A program made the translations under genes and the position numbers. DNA of 64,000 nucleotides from the NCBI GenBank assembly GCA_902825875.1, contig CADECP010000012.1, positions 107,854 through 171,853 on the forward strand, written 5' to 3'. The notes under the pieces are model-generated. The model saw only the letters and a program-made list of their open reading frames with translations, was not told the DNA's origin and made no database searches. The stretch's first letter is position 1; each line of letters opens with the position of its first letter. This DNA comes from an uncultured Acidobacteriota bacterium (GTDB taxonomy: Bacteria; Acidobacteriota; Blastocatellia; RBC074). Below are positions 47,466 through 57,792 of this stretch, piece by piece.

Positions 47466-48161
47466 ATGAAGCCACTTGAGAATCTTTCAGAGGATGTTGC
47501 CGAACAGCGTCGCCAGCTAAATTTCATCAGTCAAAATCTGGAAGCAATGTTCGGCGTTCCTTTGAATGACAGCCACGAAGACCCGCTCGACGAACTCATC
47601 AACACAATCCTTTCGCAATCAACAACCAACATTAACAGTCACAGGGCTTTTGCCAGCCTGAAACAACGCTTTCCCGATTGGGAACAGGCTCGGCGAGCGC
47701 ACACGGATTCAATTGCGTCGGTAATCAAAGCTGGCGGCTTGGCCAACGTCAAATCCGTCGTCATCAAAAACGTCCTGGACGAGATCAAAAAGCGTCGCGG
47801 AAATTTCGACTTGTCCTTTTTGAAGACAGCGCCGATTGCCGAAGCCCGCGAGTTCTTGCTTTCATTGAAAGGTGTTGGCCCAAAAACCGCTGCCTGCGTG
47901 TTGCTCTTCACCTGCAAACGACCCGTCTTCCCAATGGACACCCACATTTTCAGAATCTTTCGTCGTGTTGGCTTGTTGCCGGACAAAATCAGCGACCAAC
48001 TTGCTCACCAAAAGATCGAAAACCTGCTCCCGCCGAAAAAACATTACTCGCTGCATATCAATTTAATCACTCTCGGCAGACGAATTTGCCACCCCAAAAA
48101 CCCAAAATGCGGCCAGTGTCCGCTTAGCGACCACTGCGATTTTGGGCAATCACAGCTTTGA
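47466..48161 (+). CDS. endonuclease III-like DNA glycosylase
   Basis: 231 residues. HhH-GPD fold: LDELINTILSQSTTN, the helix-hairpin-helix LLSLKGVGPKTAACVLLF with catalytic Lys region, PMDTHIFRIFRRVGLL with the catalytic Asp, and a C-terminal iron-sulfur loop CHPKNPKCGQCPLSDHC of the C-x6-C-x2-C-x5-C type. It removes oxidised pyrimidines. An upstream GTG at 47448 is an alternative start. It is not certain to be the main Nth, as divergent paralogues exist. Confidence 0.88.
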   Translation: MKPLENLSEDVAEQRRQLNFISQNLEAMFGVPLNDSHEDPLDELINTILSQSTTNINSHRAFASLKQRFPDWEQARRAHTDSIASVIKAGGLANVKSVVIKNVLDEIKKRRGNFDLSFLKTAPIAEAREFLLSLKGVGPKTAACVLLFTCKRPVFPMDTHIFRIFRRVGLLPDKISDQLAHQKIENLLPPKKHYSLHINLITLGRRICHPKNPKCGQCPLSDHCDFGQSQL

Positions 48162-48492
48162 TTGAGTTCAGGAAGAGATTCATTGGTCAAAAAAGTAGGA
48201 ATGGATATGTAAAAACTTCCGCAATTGTAGGATGAACGGCTGTTCTGGGTCTTTTCGGCTTTCTGAAATGAGAAACCGTCGCTGAGAGAGTTTTTTGCCA
48301 CCGCATTGAACTGAAAGCTGACTAAAAAGCGTTCAACCAACTTTCCACTCTGTAACGTTTCATTTCATAACTGCCGCCCGCTGAAGCAAGGCAAAATCTT
48401 ATTGAAAAAAGAAATGGCAAAAACACCCCTTACTTTTCAATCACTTAGCAACAATATGGAAGAAATTTTGCGATGCTTCGATCAATGGTACG

Positions 48493-48672
48493 GTCGTTGC
48501 TAAATAGCAGGACGACAAGCAATGCTTCAGCAGTTTAGGTAAACTCGGAGACGGGAGATGTTGGGGGACGTCAAGCGTTGAAGAGGTTTTCCAAATAAGG
48601 ACGGTTGTTCGGTTGCGTATGGTTCTTGGGGGAGGCCATACGCAGTTGAGCAACCGTTCTTTTTCTATTTCT
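48493..48672 (+). ncRNA. candidate structured RNA ending in a terminator
   Basis: In the 647-bp gap between the glycosylase and DUF1800 genes there is no good ORF. A hairpin GTCGTTGCTA/TAGCA-GG-ACGAC (48493-48516) is followed by a purine-rich stretch and then a large stem: AGGACGGTTGTTC with GAGCAACCGTTCT and inner GCGTATGG/CCATACGC, running into CTTTTTCTATTTCT. The strong terminator is over 400 bp from the preceding gene, which suggests a separate transcript. Confidence 0.4.
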
Positions 48673-48808
48673 ACCACAAAGTTTCTTCGGCCAATCAATC
48701 ACAACTCTTCTCTAAGCCGCTGTCAGTAACTGATACCGCAAAATGTCATAACTTGTTTGCTTTTCGACAGACACAGATTTCAAATACCGGAATCGTGGGG
48801 AAAAAACT

Positions 48809-50608
<1,800 letters not shown>

Positions 50609-50701
50609 TCAGTAGACGGTAGACAGTAGTTTCAATCGTTGGTTAGTGGTTGAACTGACTGGCTCTACTAACGAACAGTAACTGACAACCGGAGAGGAGT
50701 A

Positions 50702-51970
50702 ATGATGAACAGAAGATTTTTTCTGAAAAATAGCGGAATCGCATTGGCCAGCGTTGGCGCGGCCACGTTGTCGCCTTCGTTTTTGACTAGGACGTTGGCG
50801 CAAACCGATAAAACCGGTCGCAAGCGAATACTGGTTACCATCTTTCAACGCGGAGCGATGGACGGGTTGAATGCCGTCGTTCCCTTTGGCGATCAAACTT
50901 ATTACAGCCTGCGTCCGAGCATCGCAGTTCCGAAACCCAAAGCCGGAGACCCGCTATCGGCAATTGATCTGGATGGTTTTTTCGGGCTGAACCCGGCGCT
51001 GTCTTCGTTCAAACCGATTTATGACGCAGGCCAACTGGCAGTCATTCATGCTGTGGGTTCGCCGGACAGTACGCGCTCGCATTTCGATGCTCAGGATTAC
51101 ATGGAATCCGGCACGCCCGGCGTTAAAAGCACGACTGACGGCTGGTTGAATCGTTATCTGCAAGCCAACGCCAATCCGAAAGCTTCGCCGTTTCGCGGAG
51201 TTTCGATGGGCGCAAACCTGCCGCGCATGATGCAGGGCAAAGCTTCGGCGATTGCGATGAACAGCATCAACGATTTCGCCATTCGTGCCGGAGGCGGCGA
51301 AACCGGTCAAGCTTTGCAGGGCGGTTTTGAAGCGATGTATCAGCAAACCGTCAACGACGCTTTGCGCGGCACAGGCAAGGAAACTTTCGACGCCGTAAAA
51401 ATGCTGAAGCAGGTCAACCCGACTCAATATCAGCCAACCGCCGGGGTAGTTTATCCGCGCGGCCAATTCGGCGACCGGCTGAAACAAATCGCGCAGCTCA
51501 TCAAATCGAATATCGGCTTGGAAGTCGCCTTCACAGACATTGGCGGCTGGGACACTCATGCCAATCAGGGAGCCGGACAGGGACAACTGGCCAATCGCTT
51601 GATTGAATTTTCAAACGGCATTTCGGCGCTTTACGCTGATCTGAAAGACCGCGCCGATGAAGTCGTCATTCTGACGATGACCGAATTTGGTCGCACAGCT
51701 CGTGAAAACGGCAATCGTGGAACCGATCACGGTCACGGCAGCGCGATGTTTTTGCTCGGCAATTCGGTCAAAGGCGGCAAGGTTTATGGCAAATGGCCGG
51801 GTTTGAAACCGAACGAATTGAACGAACAGCGCGATTTGGCCATCACCACAGACTTCCGCGAAGTATTTGCCGAAGTCGCCAAAACCCATCTTGGCGCAAC
51901 CAACCTGAACACAATCTTTCCGGGATTTTCGGCCAACGCGGCGAATTTCAAAGGCTTGATTAAAGCCTGA
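50702..51970 (+). CDS. DUF1501 domain-containing Tat-exported protein
   Basis: 422 residues. It begins MMNRRFFLKNSGIALASVGA, a twin-arginine signal. DUF1501 features: VTIFQRGAMDGLNAVVPFGD, DIGGWDTHANQG and VVILTMTEFGRTARENGNRGTDHGHGSAMFLLG, an alkaline-phosphatase-like fold with metal ligands. GGAGAGGAG precedes the start. It is the partner of the DUF1800 gene 93 bp upstream, and a terminator follows. Confidence 0.9.
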   Translation: MMNRRFFLKNSGIALASVGAATLSPSFLTRTLAQTDKTGRKRILVTIFQRGAMDGLNAVVPFGDQTYYSLRPSIAVPKPKAGDPLSAIDLDGFFGLNPALSSFKPIYDAGQLAVIHAVGSPDSTRSHFDAQDYMESGTPGVKSTTDGWLNRYLQANANPKASPFRGVSMGANLPRMMQGKASAIAMNSINDFAIRAGGGETGQALQGGFEAMYQQTVNDALRGTGKETFDAVKMLKQVNPTQYQPTAGVVYPRGQFGDRLKQIAQLIKSNIGLEVAFTDIGGWDTHANQGAGQGQLANRLIEFSNGISALYADLKDRADEVVILTMTEFGRTARENGNRGTDHGHGSAMFLLGNSVKGGKVYGKWPGLKPNELNEQRDLAITTDFREVFAEVAKTHLGATNLNTIFPGFSANAANFKGLIKA

Positions 51971-52021
51971 CCGCGTAAGTCAACGATCTACCTCGACGCA
52001 TAGCCTGAAGCAGCGCATTAG

Positions 52022-52061
52022 AAGCGGGAGACGATGAACAATCGGCTCCCGCATTTTTTTT
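52022..52061 (+). terminator. intrinsic terminator of the DUF1800/DUF1501 pair
   Basis: GCGGGAG (52024-52030) and CTCCCGC (52046-52052) stem, then eight T. Confidence 0.85.
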
Positions 52062-52250
52062 ATTAAACCGGGCAACCTGAATGGGTTGCCAGCACTTTGC
52101 CGGACAACGGGAAACTGTTTAGAGTCATCTGGAAAATTGCGAATCCGGATTGAAACTGACAGCTACGGTTTTTTCCTGAAAGCCGGGCAATGGGTGCCTA
52201 AAATCAAAGAGAATCGCAGACTTTTTCACTGGTGATTGCCCCGGCAACGA

Positions 52251-52375
52251 GCGGGAATCTTCGTGCTTGCATAGCGTTTAAGGCCGAGACAATGAGCGGG
52301 AATCTTCGTGCTTGCATAGTGTTTAAGGCCGAGACAATGAGCGGGAATCTTCGTGCTTGCATAGCTTTTAAGGAA
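52251..52375. repeat. 45-bp tandem repeat, about 2.8 copies
   Basis: The unit GCGGGAATCTTCGTGCTTGC continues with ATAG-GTTTAAGGCCGAGACAATGA and starts at 52251, 52296 and 52341 with few changes. It lies in the gap before the large surface protein. There are no spacers, so it is not CRISPR. The rest of the 51971-52575 gap shows only the terminator. Confidence 0.85.
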
Positions 52376-52575
52376 AGATATACTTCCTGCCGTGCGCCAA
52401 ACAGTCGCCATCCATTCATCACAGAAGCGACTGAAATCACCCCTTTTGCGCTTGGCTGCGTTCTCACCCAAAGTCGCAGACCAGATGTTGTTTGTCCCCG
52501 ATTCGCACCCTGTTACCTCATACTCGTTCGAGTTGATTATTCGATTGGTTGTTTGCCGTCATTTTGGAGGTCGCT

Positions 52576-55500
52576 ATGATTTCGAGCCGTAAGGTTCTTT
52601 CTATTGCCGAACTGTTTCGCATTGCTGCTGATTCCTCTCGCCGCCAATTATGGATTGCCATGAGTTTGGCCCTAAGCCTGATTGTTGTTTTCGCGCTTGG
52701 CGCGGGAGCAATGACCACCAGTTGGATTGGTGAAACGACCAAAACCAATACTTCTTCCCTTTCCGGAATTCCGCCAGCCAGTTTCGCTCACGCCGTAACG
52801 CCGGTCGGTGCTGCATTTGATATTAGTGCGACTCCGGTGACAACGGTTTCTGCTGCGGCATACAACGACACGCTGGCGGTCGCGCCTGATGCCATCGTCG
52901 CCGCGTTCGGCAGTCAGCTTGCCAGTTCAATCATTGTCGCCACCGACGCAGACCCGAATACTCCTGGAGTGCAATTGCCGACCGAACTTGGCGGAACCAC
53001 CGTCGAAGTGAATAGCCGAAAAGCCGGGTTGTTTTTCGTCTCGCCGACTCAAATCAATTATGTGATGCCTTCGGCGACGGAATCAGGCATTGCCAACGTT
53101 GTGGTCAAAGCCGGCGCAACGACTTCCAACGGACAAGTCATGGTGGCGCAAGTCGCCCCCGCAATCTTCACAGCCAATGCCAGCGGGCGAGGCGTTCCGG
53201 CAGCCACCATAGTGCGCGTCAAGGTCAACGGTCAGCAAAGTACCGAAACAATCTCGCAGTACAGCCAACAAGCCGCCAAATTCATCACCAAACCGATTGA
53301 TATGGGACCGGAAGGCGAGATCGTCGTCCTGGTTCTGTTTTTATCCGGCATTCGCAATGCAACTGATACAAACGGCGACGGCAACGCCAATGAAAGCGTG
53401 CGTGTTTTGATCGGCGGCACAGAAGTTCCCGCGCTGTTCGCCGGACGGCAGCCGGAATTCATCGGCCTGGATCAAGTCAATGCTGTCGTTCCTCGCAGTC
53501 TGATCGGTCGTGGAATTGTCGGCGTTTCGGTCAGCGGAACAGGATTTTCGACCTCGAACGTCGTTGATATTGAAATTGCCGGAAACGGCGGCGCTCAACC
53601 GCCTGTCATCAGCGGCTTCGGTTCGACGAATGCGCTGGCGGGGCAGGAACTGACAATCAATGGTCAGGGATTTTCCGCCGTCAAAGAAGAAAACACCGTC
53701 AGAATCAATGGGTTGGATGTTCCGACTGTGATGGAAGCAACGACTACACAATTGAAAGTGCGGGTTCCATTCAATGTCGAATCCGGCACGGTCAGTGTTC
53801 GCACTCCGCAGGGCGAAGGGCAAAGCATCAGCACCTTGCAAGTCATAACTTCGATCAGCGGCTTTGTCGAAAACACAACCGGATTGCCGCTCAGCAATGT
53901 GACGGTCAAACTTTCCGGTTCGCCAATCACGACGACGACCAGTTCAACCGGATCGTTTGTATTGCCGGACGTTGCATCCGGAGTTCATTTTGTCGAAATT
54001 GACGGAACGTCGCTGCCAAGCTCTCCGCCTTATCCGCAAATCTCGTTGAAGATCACTGCTCAGGCTAACCGCGACAATCAGTTTTCGCGCAACATCGCCT
54101 TGCAGCAGGAAACCGGCGGCAGCGGAACCATTGGCGGTTCGTCACTTGGCGAAAACGAATCCAACGGCGACAACAACCAACCGCAAGCCCAGCCAAGCCC
54201 TCAACCAGTCAGCATTCAAACCGACGAATATCAATTGATCGTTCCGCCAGGAGCCAAGATCACCGGGCCGAGCGGTCAGAACTCTGCAAAATTGACGCTG
54301 ACGCCGCTCAGAAACGCGCGCACGCCGGTTGAATTGCCGCTGGGATTTCACAGCGCGGCCATCGTTCAAATCACGCCATTCAATTACACATTGGATCCCG
54401 GCGCAAAACTGATTATGCCGAACACAGACAGGTTCCCGTCAGGAGCTTTGCTGACGTTGTTCGGGTTTGACCGAGAGGCGGGGCGATTTGTCGAAATCAA
54501 AGGCGGAGCCAGAGTTTCCGCCGATGGCATGCGAATAGAAACCGACACCGACACCATCAAAGTCACCAGCTATTACTTTGCCTCAATTCTTCGCAATACG
54601 ACGACTTTGACAGGCCGTGTGGTCAATACGACTGGCAAACCAGTGGCCAAAGCACTGGTCAGAAGCAAAGGACAAATTGCCATCACCGACGGCAACGGCA
54701 GTTATGTTCTGCGTTACATCCCTGTCACTGATGGAGAAATTGTGACTGTGGAAGGCTCAGTTTTGCTGCCGACGCTGAATGTCGTTAAAACTCCGAACGT
54801 CAGCGCGCCAGCCAAACTCGGCGACATCACCAAAATGCCTGATCTGATTTTGCCGGATGAAACCAAAAATAATCCGCCCGATGTTGACCTGCCAGACAGG
54901 CTGACAATTGCTGAAGGCAAAACGACTGAGCTGATTATGACGATCAAGGATCGTGATCCTGGCAACGTCATTGCCGAAACCAGTGTTTCCGGTGCCAGTT
55001 TCGTCTCGTTGGCCAGAATCGGGTTAAGCCCCAGTGCAAGCAGTTACTACCTGAGATTTTTGCCCGGCTTCAAAGACGCAGGCAATTACACCATCACAGT
55101 TACGGCTAGAGATAATCTTGGCGCAACTTCGACCGATACTCTGGCGCTTGTTGTCACCGACGTGAATCAAGCACCGACCGGAGCGGCTCAGACGGTCACG
55201 TTGGATGAAGACACGATGGTGGACATCAAATTGGGCGGCAATGACCCGGACGACAATCCGTTGACGTACAAGGTTGCGTCGCAACCAGCCAACGGTTCGT
55301 TGACCGGAACAGCGCCAAACCTGACGTACAAACCCAATTTGAATTTCAACGGCACGGATCGGTTTACATTCACGGCAAGCGACGGAAAGCTGGAAAGCCC
55401 GCCAGCAACCGTGGTGATTACGGTTCGACCGGTCAATGATCCGCCGGTGCTGACTGTTCCAGAAGCGCAAACCGTCAACGAAGGCCAGTTGCTTCAATTC

Positions 55501-57483
55501 GTAGTGTCAGCCGCTGATCCTGACATCAATCAAAAGATCGCCATCACGGCCAGCACGTTGCCCGAAGGCGCAACGTTCACTGCCGCCGCTTCCGGCGGAG
55601 GAATGCAATTCCGCTGGACACCGAATTTCACACAGGCGGGAACGTACACCATCACATTCAAGGCAACAGACGATGCGTCGCCTGCGGCCAGCGAGATGAA
55701 AGACGTTCGCATTACGGTGAATGATGTTTCCAGCTTGAACGTGCCGTCCGCTCAAACTGTCAATGAATTGCAGCAATTGACCTTTGACGTTTCGGCGACC
55801 AACCCGGCAGCGACCGGCCCTGTGACAATCACCGTCAGCGGAATTCCAACCGGAGCCACAGTCGGCAGCCCGGCAGTCAACACAACTCAGTTCAAATGGA
55901 CGCCGGATATATCGCAGGCTGGAACATACAACATCACATTTCGGGCGACGATCAATTCGCCAGTTCCGATCACGGAAACCAAAACGGTTCAGATTACGGT
56001 CGTTGACATCGTGCGCGATCTGAACCGTGAAAATTCCCAGTTCACAGCCTTTGGCGCAGCCGGAACTTCGGCCAACCAAACCGGCGACGGCGGAGATGCT
56101 CTGGGTGTTGAAATTGCGACGGGCGATTTGAACGGCGACAACGTGCCTGACATTGCGGTCGGAGCGCCCTTTGCCAATGGCGCGGGGCAAGACAGCGGAA
56201 AGGTTTACGTCTTTTTTGGCCGAGCCGGACTGAACGGACAGATTGATCTGGCTCAGCAAAAAGCCGACGTGGAAATTTCCGGCGAATCTGCCGACGATCA
56301 TCTGGGAACCAGTCTGGCCATCGGCGACATCAACGGCGACGGTAAAGAGGATTTGGTCATCGGAGCGCCACAAGCGAATGTCGGCGATTTCCCTGACGCC
56401 GGAAAAATTTATGTCGTGTTCGGCAACATGATTGCGAACACCGCTGACACCGCTGGCAAGCTGGCAGGCGCGACCATTCTCGGTTCCCAGCGAAGCCTGA
56501 TGCTGGGAACGACCGTGGCGTCTGCGACTGTTTACGCCAAAGGAAACGCTGCCGATGATTTGATTGTCGGAGCGCCGGGTTACGACGCGCCAGCCGGTAC
56601 GAATTCGCTGACTGACGCAGGCGCAATTCTGGTCTTTTTCGGCAGTCCCGGATTTGCTCAAACAATCAACCTTGCCAACACATCGCCGACTTACATGGTC
56701 ACAGGCCAGGCCGCCGGTTGGGAGCTTGGTCAGTCTCTCGCCGTTGGCAATTTCAACGGCGAAGGTTTGGCCGACATCGCCGTCGGCGCTCCGCTGGCGA
56801 GTCCGAACGGCATCAGTGGCAGCGGCAATGTTTACATTCTGACGGTCGTCGCCACTGAAGGCGTGAAAGCCGCTACGCAAGCGGCTTCGGTGATTTTGTT
56901 CGGCACGGGCGAAAACGACAATCTCGGATCGAAACTGGCAATGGGCGATCTGAACGGTGACGGCAGGTCTGATTTGATAATCGGAGCCGCAGGCGCTGAC
57001 GCCAGCCAAACTCGGCAAGGTTCCGGAGCCGTGTTCGTCATTTACGGTGGAACCTCGCTGCAAGGCCGCCCTGCGGATTTGAGCATTTACGGCGCGGGCG
57101 CGATTCAGGATCAACATCCCGACGCGCTTGGTTCTTCGCTGGCTGTCGGAGATTTCAACGGCGACGGCGTCACAGACCTGGCAGTCGGAGCGCCCGGAGC
57201 AGACATCAGCGATCCGCGCCGTGATCCGCTCGGAGCGGTTTACGTAATTTTCGGAGCCAAAACCGGCTTGCCCGCTGTGATTGATCTGGCAACCAGACAA
57301 GCCGATTACATGGTCATCGGAGCCGATTCCGGCGACCGGCTAGGCTCTGGCGGATTGGCGATTACGAACTTCAACGCCTCAGAGCCGGGCGATTTGATGC
57401 TTGGAATCCCGCAAACCCGCAGCCTGAACAATTCGCGCATTGGCGCCGGAGAAGTTCGCGGAATTTACGGCATCAAACGGTAA
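52576..57483 (+). CDS. giant surface protein: Solibacter-type domain, TIG, cadherin-like and FG-GAP repeats
   Basis: 1635 residues from the ATG at 52576 (GGAGG upstream). A membrane/signal helix (~residues 27-45) is followed by a region matching the Solibacter-type domain (~100-330: VAPDAIVAAFGSQLASSIIV, LFFVSPTQINYVMPSA), an IPT/TIG domain (~335-410), a carboxypeptidase-regulatory-like domain, Ig/cadherin-like tandem domains (~830-1140: LDEDTMVDIKLGGNDPDDNP) and at least six FG-GAP repeats with DLNGDNVPDIAVGAPFANGA-type calcium loops (~1170-1630). FG-GAP repeats form a beta propeller as in integrin alpha chains. Probably exported and adhesive. No anchor motif is visible. Confidence 0.88.
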   Translation: MISSRKVLSIAELFRIAADSSRRQLWIAMSLALSLIVVFALGAGAMTTSWIGETTKTNTSSLSGIPPASFAHAVTPVGAAFDISATPVTTVSAAAYNDTLAVAPDAIVAAFGSQLASSIIVATDADPNTPGVQLPTELGGTTVEVNSRKAGLFFVSPTQINYVMPSATESGIANVVVKAGATTSNGQVMVAQVAPAIFTANASGRGVPAATIVRVKVNGQQSTETISQYSQQAAKFITKPIDMGPEGEIVVLVLFLSGIRNATDTNGDGNANESVRVLIGGTEVPALFAGRQPEFIGLDQVNAVVPRSLIGRGIVGVSVSGTGFSTSNVVDIEIAGNGGAQPPVISGFGSTNALAGQELTINGQGFSAVKEENTVRINGLDVPTVMEATTTQLKVRVPFNVESGTVSVRTPQGEGQSISTLQVITSISGFVENTTGLPLSNVTVKLSGSPITTTTSSTGSFVLPDVASGVHFVEIDGTSLPSSPPYPQISLKITAQANRDNQFSRNIALQQETGGSGTIGGSSLGENESNGDNNQPQAQPSPQPVSIQTDEYQLIVPPGAKITGPSGQNSAKLTLTPLRNARTPVELPLGFHSAAIVQITPFNYTLDPGAKLIMPNTDRFPSGALLTLFGFDREAGRFVEIKGGARVSADGMRIETDTDTIKVTSYYFASILRNTTTLTGRVVNTTGKPVAKALVRSKGQIAITDGNGSYVLRYIPVTDGEIVTVEGSVLLPTLNVVKTPNVSAPAKLGDITKMPDLILPDETKNNPPDVDLPDRLTIAEGKTTELIMTIKDRDPGNVIAETSVSGASFVSLARIGLSPSASSYYLRFLPGFKDAGNYTITVTARDNLGATSTDTLALVVTDVNQAPTGAAQTVTLDEDTMVDIKLGGNDPDDNPLTYKVASQPANGSLTGTAPNLTYKPNLNFNGTDRFTFTASDGKLESPPATVVITVRPVNDPPVLTVPEAQTVNEGQLLQFVVSAADPDINQKIAITASTLPEGATFTAAASGGGMQFRWTPNFTQAGTYTITFKATDDASPAASEMKDVRITVNDVSSLNVPSAQTVNELQQLTFDVSATNPAATGPVTITVSGIPTGATVGSPAVNTTQFKWTPDISQAGTYNITFRATINSPVPITETKTVQITVVDIVRDLNRENSQFTAFGAAGTSANQTGDGGDALGVEIATGDLNGDNVPDIAVGAPFANGAGQDSGKVYVFFGRAGLNGQIDLAQQKADVEISGESADDHLGTSLAIGDINGDGKEDLVIGAPQANVGDFPDAGKIYVVFGNMIANTADTAGKLAGATILGSQRSLMLGTTVASATVYAKGNAADDLIVGAPGYDAPAGTNSLTDAGAILVFFGSPGFAQTINLANTSPTYMVTGQAAGWELGQSLAVGNFNGEGLADIAVGAPLASPNGISGSGNVYILTVVATEGVKAATQAASVILFGTGENDNLGSKLAMGDLNGDGRSDLIIGAAGADASQTRQGSGAVFVIYGGTSLQGRPADLSIYGAGAIQDQHPDALGSSLAVGDFNGDGVTDLAVGAPGADISDPRRDPLGAVYVIFGAKTGLPAVIDLATRQADYMVIGADSGDRLGSGGLAITNFNASEPGDLMLGIPQTRSLNNSRIGAGEVRGIYGIKR

Positions 57484-57509
57484 AGTTTTTTTCGCTGGCT
57501 GTCGTCAGT

Positions 57510-57538
57510 TTGACAAAAAAACATCGGCTCAGTATTTT
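57510..57538 (+). promoter_or_regulatory. sigma70 promoter of the sulfite reductase leader
   Basis: TTGACA (57510-57515), exactly 17 bases, TATTTT (57533-57538). Transcription would start near 57545, upstream of the leader ORF and terminator. Confidence 0.65.
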
Positions 57539-57631
57539 CGGTCTGACCAATTCAAAACCGACTTTCAAATGACTTATCGAGCCTTCAAATTCAGACAAAC
57601 TGACATCGCCGCTCAATTCAGCGGCGTAAAG

Positions 57632-57694
57632 ATGTGTTGTTGTTGTCCGGCTAAAACCGATGAAAACCGGCTGCCAGCAGACATCACAGGTTGA
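57632..57694 (+). CDS. Cys-rich leader peptide upstream of sulfite reductase
   Basis: A 20-residue ORF beginning MCCCCPAK, i.e. four consecutive TGT codons after the start. An in-frame upstream ATG at 57569 gives a 41-residue alternative and places the Cys run at codons 23-26. A 7-bp hairpin CGCCGCT/AGCGGCG (57607-57626) lies just before the short form's start. The stop is 27 bases before the terminator at 57722. AAACCGG within the ORF (57664-57670) can pair with CCGGTTT in the terminator's 5' arm, offering an antiterminator. This is what cysteine-responsive attenuation of sulfur assimilation would look like. No strong Shine-Dalgarno is seen. Confidence 0.65.
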   Translation: MCCCCPAKTDENRLPADITG

Positions 57695-57721
57695 GATTGC
57701 TACACAAAGAAAACCAACAGG

Positions 57722-57762
57722 CGCTCCGGTTTCAATCACAGAAACCGGAGCGTTTTTATTTT
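57722..57762 (+). terminator. intrinsic terminator of the Cys-leader attenuator
   Basis: CGCTCCGGTTTC (57722-57733) pairs perfectly with GAAACCGGAGCG (57741-57752) around a 7-base loop, followed by TTTTTATTTT. It is between the promoter and the reductase gene, in the same direction. Confidence 0.88.
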
Positions 57763-57792
57763 GCAGACAGCGCAAACAAATCCAGGAGAAAA

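Noticed and set aside
52251..52375. CRISPR array
   Set aside because: The units are directly joined without spacers.
57440..57694. 85-codon frame containing the Cys run read from 57440
   Set aside because: Its first part overlaps the end of the surface protein gene in another frame and lies before the promoter at 57510; only starts at 57569 or 57632 are reasonable.
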